Below, in pieces: positions 54,255 through 64,000 of a stretch of DNA of 64,000 nucleotides; position 1 is the stretch's first letter; the number at the start of each line of letters is the position of its first letter. The stretch is from the NCBI GenBank assembly GCA_011037195.1, contig JAAEAF010014559.1, positions 1-64,000 of the forward strand. Reading direction: 5' to 3'. A program made the position numbers and the translations under genes. The DNA comes from Triatoma infestans. Taxonomy: Eukaryota; Arthropoda; Insecta; Hemiptera; Reduviidae. A model generated the notes under the pieces. That model searched no databases and had not been told where the DNA came from. It worked only from the letters and a program-made list of their open reading frames with translations.

Positions 54255-54432
54255 AGATAAAATATATACATATATTGTATAATTATATATGGCTATATAC
54301 TATACTGTATCTATTACTATATATGTATACACTATATATTATACTATATATACTATATACATATTACTATAGCTATATACTATATATATTACTATATATA
54401 TACACTATATATATACTATATATAGCTGATAA
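54255..54432. repeat. TATA/CTATATA tandem tract
   Basis: Irregular repeats of TATACTATATA over about 170 bases. Confidence 0.85.
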
Positions 54433-54611
54433 TTATATATAGAGTCTCTGATAAAGTTATAATTCCCTTGGGGGACCAAGTTATTCCGAATTCTACAGTC
54501 GGTGCTAAGCTTCTGTGGAAGAATGCTTAGAAAAAGGAAATGAAGAAGAATACTTCTGAGATAATAAATAGAATTATTTATTATTCCTTCACTAACTAGG
54601 GAAGATGACCA

Positions 54612-54648
54612 CAAAAATGAAGCAGGCTACCACGGAAAATGTCTCTGA
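54612..54648 (-). repeat. Terminal fragment of the 11.05 kb MITE family
   Basis: GAAGCAGGCTACCACGGAAA followed by ATGTCTCTGATGA matches the right arm of the 11049-11286 element. Confidence 0.55.
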
Positions 54649-54712
54649 TGACTAATTTCACTTATTGTACTGCGAGAATTTTTTTAATCTTCATTTTAAA
54701 TATGTGAATGGG

Positions 54713-55945
54713 TCCGCAATGCTGGATAACATCTGATATTTTATCCGTGCATTTATTACTTTACAGGCTTTTGACTGTCAATAAACATTGCATTGCCTTT
54801 TTTCAAACTTTATCTATTCTTATTAGTACAGTATACTCCTGAAATATCTTATCCCCCCCCCCCTTATAAAAATGGCTTGATAAAACACTGAGCATACTTA
54901 ACAACACTATTATAATTTAGTTATAAAGTATTCTTCAAAACATGCTAGAGAGAAACACTTTATTCGTAAAGAATTGTCAGTGGGGCTGCTCGACAATGTC
55001 AAGTTGCTAACACACAGCTTACCAATCAATCGAACTGACATAAACAAAGAAAGAGGAAACAATACATTATTACACAGATTAAATCATGAAACAGATAATT
55101 TTGTTTTGTTATTGTTTTCCACTTTTCGACAACAGACGTGTGTGCGCAGTCTAACTGTAGCTGTGGTGGTTAATGATGGCTAGAGAGTCTATAATAATCT
55201 CCTCCGTTAGCCTCGGCAATATATTCGGGTCTATACCGACCTCGTCCCAGAATTCCACAGTTTTCTTTGGAATAGTCCCCCAAGCACCGAACCATAGACC
55301 ATGCACTTTATAGTCCCGTTCCCCAAACATATCTCTATACTTCTCGGAGAGATATGTAATACATTTGCTATAAATGGCACGCTTTTCTATGTCGACCTTA
55401 TCCCCCTGCTGTGGATCGTTATTTTCATAACGCACCGTCGGACAGCGTCTGCTGTCCCTTTTAAAGGCCACTATATCTGCATATCGCGCAGAGCCCTCAT
55501 CATCAACAGCGTACACTTCCTCAAAGCAGGTATAATCAAGAGCCCTAAGAGACTCTGCGATCGCGTGCTTGATCCTGTGATCCCGCCTAGTCACGAGGAG
55601 TTACTATGTGTGGACAATTTCCGAGCACAGTGCCGGTGTTTCGTTCTCTCTACCACATTTGCGGCAGAGGGGTCCAATACACACTATTTTCTATTGTCTA
55701 ATCATAATTTATAATAATTCTGTTTTGTTATTAAATATACACACATAGTAACATAACCTTATAACCTCCCGCACATATATACAACCGACAAACCAAAAAA
55801 TAGATGATTGTAACAGAAACATTACGTTGAAGTAAACTCTCTACACGAATTCGGTGAATTTGCTCTGACAATGGATGAAAATCCGAAACCAATACAGGAA
55901 CAAAATCAATATGCATGCTGTGACGGATAAAATACCAGATGTTCT
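54713..55945 (+). mobile_element. TIR element interrupted by a retrotransposon fragment
   Basis: Left end GGGTCCGCAATGCTGGATAA; the right end (about 55925-55945, ACGGATAAAATACCAGATGT) is its truncated inverse, completed in the 9.4-9.9 kb copy. Interior blocks on both sides of about 54948-55690 are colinear with that copy, which lacks the central ~740 bases. Those bases hold the endonuclease fragment described next. No transposase of its own. Confidence 0.6.
55151..55690 (-). pseudogene. Restriction-like endonuclease domain of an R2-type non-LTR retrotransposon
   Basis: The minus-strand frame starting near 55594 gives 147 residues to a stop at 55151: HRIKHAIAESLRALDYTCFE, YADIVAFKRDSRRC, TVRYENNDPQQ, VDIEKRAIYSKCITYLSEKY, VHGLWFGAWGTIPKKTVEFW and a closing SLAIINHHSYS. 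This matches the C-terminal PD-(D/E)XK-like endonuclease region of R2-like LINEs (ADI..F ... E as the acidic core). Just upstream, in another frame (about 55600-55680), is a Cys knuckle start, LCRKCGRENETPA. R2-type elements cut one target strand with this domain before reverse transcription. RT and zinc fingers are missing by truncation. The domain frame itself has no stop. Exact clade is inferred. Confidence 0.7.
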
Positions 55946-57000
55946 TTATTTTACTTCTTAATTCACTCTTTCATTTTCTTTGGTTATTCTGCAAAATATA
56001 TGGAATTTAAAAATATATATTAAAAAAATAACTTTTACTTAATGTCTTAAAAGCATTATAAAAATGGTTCTGAATATTCAAACATTATTCAGAATCTTGC
56101 TAGGATTTTGCATAAATGATTTAACAAAAATAAAGTGTGCATTTAAAAAAAAAATCGCTAACATCAGGAAGAACTGAATCATGAAGTCCGTCTGCAAGGG
56201 GAGCGAGCCCTGAGTCAAAGAGTTGTTCTTAATAGAGCTACGATGCCAAAAAATTTTGAGAACCACTGGTTTATAGGACTATAATGTAATCACTACATGT
56301 TCTATAGCCAAGGGTACATATCTAACCTCGTATATTTGTCTATATTTATGTTGAAGTAAGTGAGTAAAGATTTTAAATTAAAATTAAAATTTGTCAATTT
56401 TATGAATCCATTGAATCCAATAACAGAAAGTCATAAAAATCTTTCACACCATATTTTTTGTTAATCAAATTTCCTTGCCATGTCTTGATATAACCATAGC
56501 AATATATTCCAACATAACATTTAGTGCAGATTTTTAAAGATTAGTAATTATAGCCAAATTATACAGACACACACACAAAAAATAAACTGTGAAAATAAAA
56601 ATGTATTCGAATAGAGAAAGTGAAAGAAGAAAGGGTTAAGGGTGTGGGGGAGGAAAAAAAAAGTGAACTCGGTTGCCCACAAAAATCGGCTGTGTAATGA
56701 ATCGGAAACTGATTCGGGATAATCACAAGGAGAAAGAGTTTTTGTTCAGTAATGGGTCCCTGTGGAAAAATAGGGGTGATATTTCCCTTCCTAACTACTA
56801 ATTTTTTTTTCCTTTCTTTCTATTCCCAATTCTAACATTCAAATCAAACTGTTTCCAGTTTAATTTAACGATATTTTTCTTAATTTTTTTTTTTTTTTGG
56901 TCTAGCGTTAATTAAAGTTTATTTTAAAAATATATAATTAGTTAATGATATTAATGAAATCAGCCGTATTCCTAATTGATGGTTGTTTAATGTTCACAAT
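55946..57000. other. No gene; one hAT-type terminal sequence
   Basis: AT-rich DNA. At 56250-56268 the minus-strand reading CAGTGGTTCTCAAAATTTTT followed by 'ggcatcgtagctc' and 'ctcagggctcgctcccctt' looks like one end of a hAT element (CAGTGGTTCTCAAA terminus). The partner end was not found. Confidence 0.5.
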
Positions 57001-57079
57001 TAGAATTAATTTCGAGAGAGGTATCGAGCTTTATATTGAGTTTAGAAATAGAGTTGTTTAGTTTGAGTTATCTAAGTAT

Positions 57080-57290
57080 TTAGACTACATATTTAAGGGA
57101 GCTATAACTTTTATTTACAATATTTTTTCGAGAAAAATCCATCATTGCAGTGGGGAGGTTTAGAAAAGGAAGTGGTCGTGCATTTCTCGAAATTGCTATT
57201 TTAGTTTATTAGCATTAAATGTGTTGCCAACAATATCTTCGAGATTGAAGACAATCGATTGACCGGTTTTAGTACGACTTTAATGAATAG
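57080..57290 (+). repeat. Diverged HINE-like interior fragment
   Basis: The blocks 'gctataacttttattta', 'cgagaaaaatccat', 'ctcgaaattgctattttagtttatta' and 'gattgaccgg' are in family order, directly before the next copy. Confidence 0.4.
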
Positions 57291-57297
57291 ATTTCAC

Positions 57298-58021
57298 ACT
57301 TTCTTACTCCTAAGTAAGAGGAAGTATTGTAATCGTGTCAAATTTTCGATATCGAGTTTTTAACCGGAAATATCCGTTCTATGGTTCTATGAGTCCAAAA
57401 AAGTGGTTTTGGTGGTCTGTATTGTGTGTGTGTGTGTATGTAGATATGTGAACAGCATTGCTCAAAAATAGAAAAATCGTAGAAAGTTCAAACTTGATAT
57501 TCAATTTACGTATCATCACGGGATCCGACACTATGTTAAAATCTAAAATTCCTCAGCCGGAAGTACCAATTTACAGAATGCTTTTTTTTTCACATTCTTG
57601 CGATTTTTGCAAAAATGGCACTAACAATTTTCTTGAAACTTGGTATATATCAACTACACATACAAAGAGCTACAACTTTTATTTGAAATATTTCATCGGG
57701 AAAAATTCATGGGGGTGAGTGGGGTTATTTTTCTGCTAAAGTACTATTTCAGTTCAACAATGTGATATACAATTCTATCATCTAAATAATATTAATTAGA
57801 ATTAAATATGTTGTTGAAATTCTGATTTTCGAAAAAAAAAAATCGGATGAACGGAAGTGCGTTTTTATTGAACAGTTTTTTTTTTCAATTGTTTGCAATT
57901 TTCTCCATAAAAACACTGAGGAATTTCATTAAATTTGATATATTAACTATAAAATTTGTCAATAATAATTTTGAAAACTGGAATAAGAGAAAGTTGTATG
58001 AGTGTATCGTATCATACCAGA
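57298..58021 (+). mobile_element. HINE-like repeat, shortened copy
   Basis: 5' palindrome (ACTTTCTTACTCCTAAGTAA GAGGAAGT), 'atcgtgtcaaattttcgatatcgag', a (GT)n tract near 57424-57440, two interior modules, and a 3' end GGAATAAGAGAAAGTTGTAT followed by an imperfect terminal hairpin and CCAGA with T run. Confidence 0.8.
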
Positions 58022-58039
58022 TTTTTTTCCATACCAGAT

Positions 58040-58222
58040 AAATACAGCAAGGGATTTAATTGAAATTCGTTTACTAACTATAAAAAATATAGAGATCAAT
58101 CACTTTTGATTGAAACTTTTTTACCGACAAAATTCATTTAAAGGGTGTTTGGGGGGGGGGGATAAGGTTGTGCTCCCCCCCCCCCGAGAGGAAGTTGTGT
58201 GAGTGTTTCACATCAGATTTTT
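58040..58222 (+). repeat. HINE-like 3' fragment with facing G and C runs
   Basis: Another 3' end (GAGAGGAAGTTGTGTGAGTG TTTCACATCAGA) preceded by a run of 12 G (about 58150-58161) and a run of 11-12 C (about 58172-58183), which can pair. Confidence 0.6.
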
Positions 58223-58996
58223 TTTTTTTTTAATTTTTAACATAAGGCGAACACTATTATACAAACTCATGTACATTCATTTTATCATTATGTACATTCA
58301 TTTTATGATTGTTCTGGGATTTTCATTTTGAGTAGTCTACGTGATTCAAATTTAAAATTTAATCCAATTTTCAGTAAACAAATTAATAAATTACAAATAA
58401 ATTAAATAACTAAAAATTTTTCTATATATTTCTTTTTTTTGTAAAAATTCCTAGGAAGGGACACTGACCCCACCCATACAGTGTGATGGTAAGATTGGTG
58501 AAAGACCCTTTTTTTCCCCCCTCTCACGACGATATAAAAGGGCTGTTTAGAACTGGAATTTTGGTCATTTATGTAGGTAGTGGAGAAATGTCCTTAACTC
58601 TCTCCCACCCTGTTAACTAAAATTGTTTGTAGTTTTCAGTTAGAGTAAATTTATCTAGGTTACATCAGCAGTAACCGGCTCAGCAAGGTATAAGAATTAC
58701 TGTAAGTAATATTTATAATTTACTTTGAATATTATTTATTTCTATAATTATTTTACTTGTTGCTTTAAAAATTTGTAATATTTATCCACAGTTCTTAAAA
58801 TCTTAAACAAGTAAAAGATTTTAAAGATTTCTATCAATTAGAAATGAATATGGAATATGGATTGTTGGACAGTAACTAGTATTAAAAAAATTATTTATTC
58901 ATATTACTATATATTGCCTATATACAGCCATTTACATCCATATTCGTACAAGTCAGCTTTTCTAAGGAAACGTAAAAAAAAACAAATTTAGATAAA

Positions 58997-59027
<31 letters not shown>

Positions 59028-60479
59028 TTTTCTAGTGAAAACTTTGAATCAATAACAAAACAATTTATTATAAATTTAATTTTTTTGAAAGTTCTTTCTT
59101 AATTAACTGAAACTAAAGTTAACCAAATTTCTTTCATAGAGCAACAGCCATATTCGTAAACTTCGGAGAAAATAATATTAAAAACAATAAGTCAGTTTTT
59201 ATATTTATGGGTTAGCGTTTAGTTTTTATTACCATATATTCATTCTTGAACATATGGATTCCACTAACTGTTTTATAAAAAAACTAAAGAGATTTTATTC
59301 CATTCCATTTGTAGAGCGATTTTGAGTTCATTTCTATTTTTAATGTTATAATTTTTGATTTTTTTATTTTTTAAATGGGCCCATAAATTTTTCAGAGGGG
59401 TAGTGAGAATTTTTGAGCAGTTAAAGACTAGCCACTAATATGTATTTTGTGAATTATGTCTTATGAATTTTTGTTTTATTTTGCCAGTTTTGTCTATGGC
59501 GTGTTTTATCGTTATTACATTTAGATCTCTGGTATTCTGTATTCATGACTGGCAATTCATAGTGATAATTAAAATTATTGTGGGATCGATACACAGTTGT
59601 GATATTCCAAATATACAGGAACCGGTTCTCTAAAGGCAGGGGTTATTTAAAAAGCTGTTTTGTTTAATTTTCTTCTCGCTGAGAAAGGAAGCAAATCACT
59701 TTTTTAGGTTTCGTGACCCTCTTTCGCACCTAAAGATTTTGTGCTGACTTCTCAGAAATTTTGCAGAAAAAAATGCCCAATGCGCAAAGCGATATAGTTT
59801 GTAATCTGGGATCAAAAGGAATTAAACCGTTTTTATAAATAAAAAAAACGAATCACTTAAGAAAACTTTATTTGGCAAGATATTTCCATATTCTATTCTT
59901 ATCATATCTCTCTTTAGGTGGATGATGCTTTTTGACTCTAGCGTCATCAGCTGTGTTATGATTTCTTAGCCAGATTCGAGCTGAGTCGTTGCAGTCCCAA
60001 GCATCCAATGAAAGTTCTAGCAGATTTGCCACAATTGCCCGAATAAATTGTGTTCGTTAAAGAAAACCCCCGTCCAGCCTCTGCAGAACTTAATAGCAAT
60101 CATTCTTAATCATAACTTAAAATTCTAAATCACTTAAATTTCATCGCACATATCACCCGCTCAAGGAACTATACATGTGCATGTTGTTGAAATCGTGTCT
60201 TTTATCGTATTGTCGATTTATTCTAGGAAAAGCATTGAACTCATACGTTAAAAATGACACCTTATTACCTCAGATATAACAAACTACATGCAAATAATGT
60301 TGTAAAATATGTTGGAAACAATTAATTACACTTTTTTTTTTAGAAGAATAATAAATAAAATTTTTTCCCGGATAATTTAAAACCGGATCGCTAAATTTTT
60401 TAATTTTAAGTAAAATTTCGCGCGAACCGGTTGGATCGATATGTTTTACAAGGTGGTTTAAATGTTTCTTTGAGATTTA
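58223..60479. other. Gene-free AT-rich stretch
   Basis: Contains an (ATT)n tract at about 58998-59028. No coding signal or recognised repeat. Confidence 0.5.
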
Positions 60480-61330
60480 AAGTCTTTTCTGTTTAAAGTT
60501 ATTAGTTTTTGAAATTAGTTTCTTAGGTATATTTGTTCTTATTTGTTCTATATTTAAATTATCTACTACCATATGTCGGAACTCTCTTGTATTCTAGGGT
60601 GTTAGGTGGAATAATTAATACATATTTAGCTACTTATTTTTCGGCTATACCTACAAAATTCCAAATATTGACCTACTACTTCGTCAGGTCCGTTTTTTAT
60701 TCGTATCCTAGTTACTATTGTGTTTTTTGTTGATGTACCCGTTTTAAAAAGTCATAGGGTATCCCAGTTGTTAAACAAATTTAATTTGAGTTGTTCGATA
60801 GTTCTAGAGTCATAAAATTGATTTTTTTAAGTATTCTAAAAGATTCCTACAATAGTAAAATCTTGTTCGTACAAACATTGACTAGCTTCTCCTACAAGCC
60901 TTAATTGTACTTTCTCTACTAATTAATATTAGACGGTTTTTGGATTCTTTAAGGATTATTGTCTCTACTAAAAATGAGTTAAATAAATTTTCTATTTTAC
61001 TCGGTAAATATAATTGATTCTGATAGGTGACCGTCAAAATTTGGTATTCCTTTGTAAAATTGTTTGGTTAGATTTAGTGCCATGTTATCTATGGTATTAT
61101 TATTATTAGTGGTGCTTAAATTGTTCAATGAAGAACCAAGTTTATTAATTTGTATAACCATATAAATAATGCTTGTTATACCTCGGGTGTTGCCTAAGCT
61201 TTCTGTTGTTTCTCAATAACTGTTACTATTTCTTCGGGATTTCTTGCAAACCTTCAATACTACTTGAGATGTTGTCCAAGGGTGATTGTTCAAATTCTTC
61301 AAAATATGAAGATAACTTGACCAGAGACTT
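60480..61330 (-). pseudogene. Possible LTR-retrotransposon gag remnant
   Basis: The minus strand, in several frames broken by stops, reads like a retrotransposon gag capsid region: KQFYKGIPNFDGHLSE, then a VETIILKESKNRLI stretch, EASQCLYEQDF, TIEQLKLNLFNNWDTL and VVGQYLEFCRY. The order 'F.G....' - '...RL.GEA...L' - 'Y...RT...L...L' is that of the Retrotrans_gag family. Upstream on the same strand (61415-61421) is TGGCGCC, the start of a tRNA-Lys-type primer binding site, and the next bases (GGACTTGAACGC) loosely resemble further tRNA complement, but no LTR end (CA) precedes it. The assignment rests on eye-matching of a badly decayed region and could be wrong. Confidence 0.38.
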
Positions 61331-61909
61331 ATCGCCTTAGATGATTCTTGAATTAAAACTGTGAAATGAAATTAACTATTAAAATAGAACTTATCGCGTT
61401 CAAGTCCTTATTAAGGCGCCAATTAAAAAATCAAAATTTACTAAATCCCAAAAAAAAGACTTTTTAATGATTAACCCAGTGTACAATTAAGATAATCATT
61501 ACTTATAGACGGTAATTGACAATAATCAATAATGAGATCTTTCAGAGGAGATAAAGGGTCCTTTATATGTTATTGTGGCTGGATATATATACAGATATAA
61601 TTTTTTAGATAATGATGTGATATCACTCTTATTATTGCTAACAATATTTATACATGATATGTTATATCTAATAGTTAATTAGAAATTTTTTTTATATTAT
61701 GGGAAAATTACATCAGTACATTCTTTGCTTGTGGTGAAAGTTTGAGTGCACCGTCGAATAACTATCACATTTTCCATCACCCCTTGTGAATCAACAAAAC
61801 TGTGTCCCTTCAATTTTGTTCAAATAAAAAACTAATTAAAAGAAAATTAGAATGTTTTTTTTTGTGTGATCAATTTCGAAACATTGCATTACATGCCTTG
61901 ATTATAATT
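61331..61909. other. No gene recognised
   Basis: AT-rich. If the primer-binding site at 61415-61421 is real, part of this stretch would be a decayed LTR. Confidence 0.3.
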
Positions 61910-62740
61910 TTCACTTGACTCTTTTCACTTTTACGCCTTTCGACATACTATGCATGCTTTTCTGGTTAGCGACTGCTTTCTGTTCTCCAATATCTCTCTT
62001 ATCAGAGGCAGGTGAAAGTCGGCGAATGACATTTTTTTTTCTTAGTTCTATTTTTGTAAAAAAGATAGGCAGGCGTTCATGGTACACTAATCCAACATAT
62101 GAAAAACAAACTTCCTGTACCATTTGGTGGTTTTCCTTATTGTCTCAACGATTGACAGGATCATGTCCGCTTTATTCACAACACCCCACATTCCTATTAT
62201 AGTCTTGCACACATAATTGCTTCATTTTTTGTAATCCAGTCGTTTTGCTACTTTCAACCACCATTTATATATTATGAAAAGTTGATAATTTCCAAACCAC
62301 TCCCCTGTCGCACCATGTCAATGCAAAGCAGCATTTTTGATGCTCGGAATGTTGCCTCAACTATTTTCAAGTTTTCTTTCATAGATGGCATTTTCTTTTT
62401 ATTTTTCCTGACGGTACAACAGGCGTGGAATTGTGAAGCCATTCAAATAAAATTAGGCTAGTGTTCCAATTATCTAAATGCACCGTGTGTCCTTTATATT
62501 TATAAGGATCCAATAAAGTTGAAACCACGTTCCCCGATTTTCCCAAATCTTTACTTTCTTCGTTTAAGTTAGCTGAGGCACTTGTATTTATAATAAAGAC
62601 CAAGATGTATCCAGCTTCGCAGTCACCCAAAACAAAGGTTTTTATCCCGAACCAACAACGCTACATCGGGATGTATTGCTTGAAGAACAGTCTTTTTTTG
62701 AATAACTTTCGTCGATACACAAGCTTTAAAATCGATAGAC
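61910..62740 (-). pseudogene. piggyBac-like (PGBD-type) transposase relic
   Basis: The minus strand carries ordered pieces of the DDE_Tnp_1_7 transposase. About 62600-62710: RLFFKQYIPM, a stop, then WFGIKTFVLGD. 62379-62630: GDCEAGYILVFI, STLLDPYKYKGHTVHLDNWN TSLILFEWLH (the 'KG..L..DN.YTS..L...L' block with a catalytic Asp) and the 'GK.KRK' motif. About 62100-62200: NKADMILSIVETIRKTTKWY followed by RKFVFHMLD, matching the 'GVD..D.......RKT.KWW.K.F.HLLD' block near the C-terminus. At least three frameshifts or stops. In active elements this enzyme does seamless cut-and-paste at TTAA. No TIRs were recognised around it. Confidence 0.72.
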
Positions 62741-62969
62741 AATTTCTAAATTTTCCTGTGATTGTGTCTACTTTATTTGGCATTCTACTCAATATATCAC
62801 CTTTTTACACAACGTTCACATACATCATACATCATCCAAATACGCACGCATACTTTATATACATATATACATATATAACTAGCAGATTTAAAACTAATCT
62901 AAAACTAAAATCTGTTAAAGAACATTTGGTGCATGTATAATGTTTGCACTGGTAATTGCGTTTCTATTG

Positions 62970-64000
62970 CTATTGTGGGAAGAGTGTTTTGAATAATGGT
63001 TCACTGGCAAATTTTGTGTGTTCGTTTATTAAGTTTTTTGCTTTGTGTTTATATATTTCGAATTGTTCTACTAAGTCAAGTCGTCGTCCTTTGTGGCCAG
63101 AGTGTATTAGTTTCATCGTGGTCGTTATGTCATCGGGTTTGTGTTTGTTAGTGTTTAGGTGATTGGCGTTTGAGTCAACTTTGTTGTATTTGTATGATCT
63201 GATATGTTCGGTAAATCGTTCCTTGATTTTTCTGCCGGTCGGCCCCCCGTAAATGTTGTCACAGTCCGGGCATTTCAACTCGTAGACCCCACTGCTGTCA
63301 TACACGTCAGTGAAGTCGGTACGAGTGCGGAGTTTGTTGCCCAGTTTGTTGTTTGTCCGGAAGGATGTCTTAATGCCCAGTTTTTTGAAAAAATTTGTGA
63401 GTTTGTACGTGTGGCTTCCAATATATGTGAATGTGGCGAATTTGTCTGCTGTTTTTTTGTCAGTCCTATTTCGGTGGTGTGGTTCGTTTTTGAGGAGTTT
63501 ATTAACGATGTTTGTATTGTACCCATTGTTTTCAGCTATTTTGTAGATTGTCTGCAATTCTTGTGTGTGGTTCGCGGGTGTGAGGGGTGTGTATTTAAGT
63601 CTGTTCGTTAGGTGTCTAAGTGCAGCTAGTTTGTGTTGGGTGGGGTGGTTGGAATTGTGCGGTATGATAGCATCCGATGTAGTTGCTTTTCTGTATATTC
63701 CGTACTCTATTTTATGGTCGGTTCTTGTGAGTTTCATGTCCAAGAAGTTGAGGGTATTGTTCGTTTCTTTTTCGTATGTGAATTTTATTTTCTTGTTTAT
63801 GTTGTTAAGGTAATGTACTATTTTGTCTACGTCTATGTCGTTTTGCAATATGAGGAATAAATCGTCCACGTATCGTGCATAAAACGTTACGCCGAACTCC
63901 TCTTTCAGTTTGGGTACGTAAGTTTCCTCCATGTTTTGTATAAATATTTCTGATAGTATGGCCGATGTGGGGTGCCCCATTCCCAGTCCGTCGGTAGCGA
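62970..64000 (-). CDS. Penelope-like element: RT C-terminal half plus GIY-YIG endonuclease, partial
   Basis: An open frame of about 343 codons from the right window edge to a TAG at 62970-62972, with no stop or frameshift; the N-terminus is outside. At the edge it reads GLGMGHPTSAILSEIFIQNM (conserved Penelope RT block), then FYARYVDDLFLIL (catalytic YVDD), LNFLDMKLTR and IYRKATTSDAIIPHNSNHPT. The C-terminal endonuclease has GVYELKCPDCDNIYGG, the GIY and YIG positions as GVY and YGG, then GRKIKERFTEHIRSYK with the conserved Arg and Glu. Penelope elements prime reverse transcription with this endonuclease nick. The intact frame suggests a recent or still competent copy. The first internal Met is at 63980, but it sits inside the RT core and is not the true start. 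Confidence 0.93.
   Translation of the reverse strand, partial: ATDGLGMGHPTSAILSEIFIQNMEETYVPKLKEEFGVTFYARYVDDLFLILQNDIDVDKIVHYLNNINKKIKFTYEKETNNTLNFLDMKLTRTDHKIEYGIYRKATTSDAIIPHNSNHPTQHKLAALRHLTNRLKYTPLTPANHTQELQTIYKIAENNGYNTNIVNKLLKNEPHHRNRTDKKTADKFATFTYIGSHTYKLTNFFKKLGIKTSFRTNNKLGNKLRTRTDFTDVYDSSGVYELKCPDCDNIYGGPTGRKIKERFTEHIRSYKYNKVDSNANHLNTNKHKPDDITTTMKLIHSGHKGRRLDLVEQFEIYKHKAKNLINEHTKFASEPLFKTLFPQ

Noticed and set aside
62970..63860. Several plus-strand frames of 68-135 codons
   Set aside because: They are antisense to the Penelope-like frame, which carries the recognisable RT and GIY-YIG motifs.

Overview
The window looks like a stretch of a large, AT-rich, repeat-filled animal genome, most likely an arthropod and plausibly an insect. 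The signs are tRNA-derived SINEs, an MADF-domain reading frame, several non-LTR retrotransposon clades, a Penelope-like element, hAT, piggyBac-like and pogo-like relics, many microsatellites, and no bacterial operon structure, CRISPR or rRNA. I see no convincing host gene. Nearly every protein-like signal belongs to a mobile element, and most copies are 5'-truncated or frameshifted. The species assignment is inference.

Layout. 0-8 kb: 3' end of an RNase H-bearing non-LTR element at the left edge, an inverted-repeat element, a SINE fragment, and two broken reverse transcriptases on the minus strand (4.7-5.7 and 6.1-7.8 kb). 9-15 kb: TIR/MITE copies, a SINE fragment, a second RNase H-type 3' end and a pogo-like MITE. 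15.4-20.2 kb: three further non-LTR fragments. 20.4-23.5 kb: a cluster of DNA transposons, namely a hAT relic, a short MITE and a TTAA-flanked element carrying an MADF reading frame. 24.5-25.0 kb: a large foldback palindrome. 27.2-29.5 kb: a reverse-transcriptase insertion inside another repeat, flanked by direct repeats of about 105 bp. 31.8-40 kb: SINE, copies of a recurrent ~1 kb repeat and interleaved local duplications. 40-48 kb: LTR with polypurine tract, a 1.28 kb satellite array, gypsy-type integrase fragments, and a well-preserved truncated reverse transcriptase with a clean target-site duplication. 48-58 kb: more copies of the ~1 kb repeat (one with a nested SINE), a pogo-like MITE, and a TIR element interrupted by a restriction-like-endonuclease retrotransposon fragment. 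60-64 kb: a decayed gag-like region, a piggyBac-like transposase relic and the open C-terminal half of a Penelope-like element running off the right edge.

The dominant unexplained component is the ~1 kb repeat, with at least ten full or partial copies. It has a 15-bp inverted repeat (ACTTTCTCTTACTCC at one end, its complement near the other), an internal GT microsatellite, and a terminal hairpin just outside the second inverted repeat, next to T-rich DNA. This matches the architecture of non-autonomous Helentron/HINE (DINE-1-like) elements. It is my main candidate for an undescribed family. The genes do not form a pathway; the elements relate by nesting, which gives a relative insertion history.
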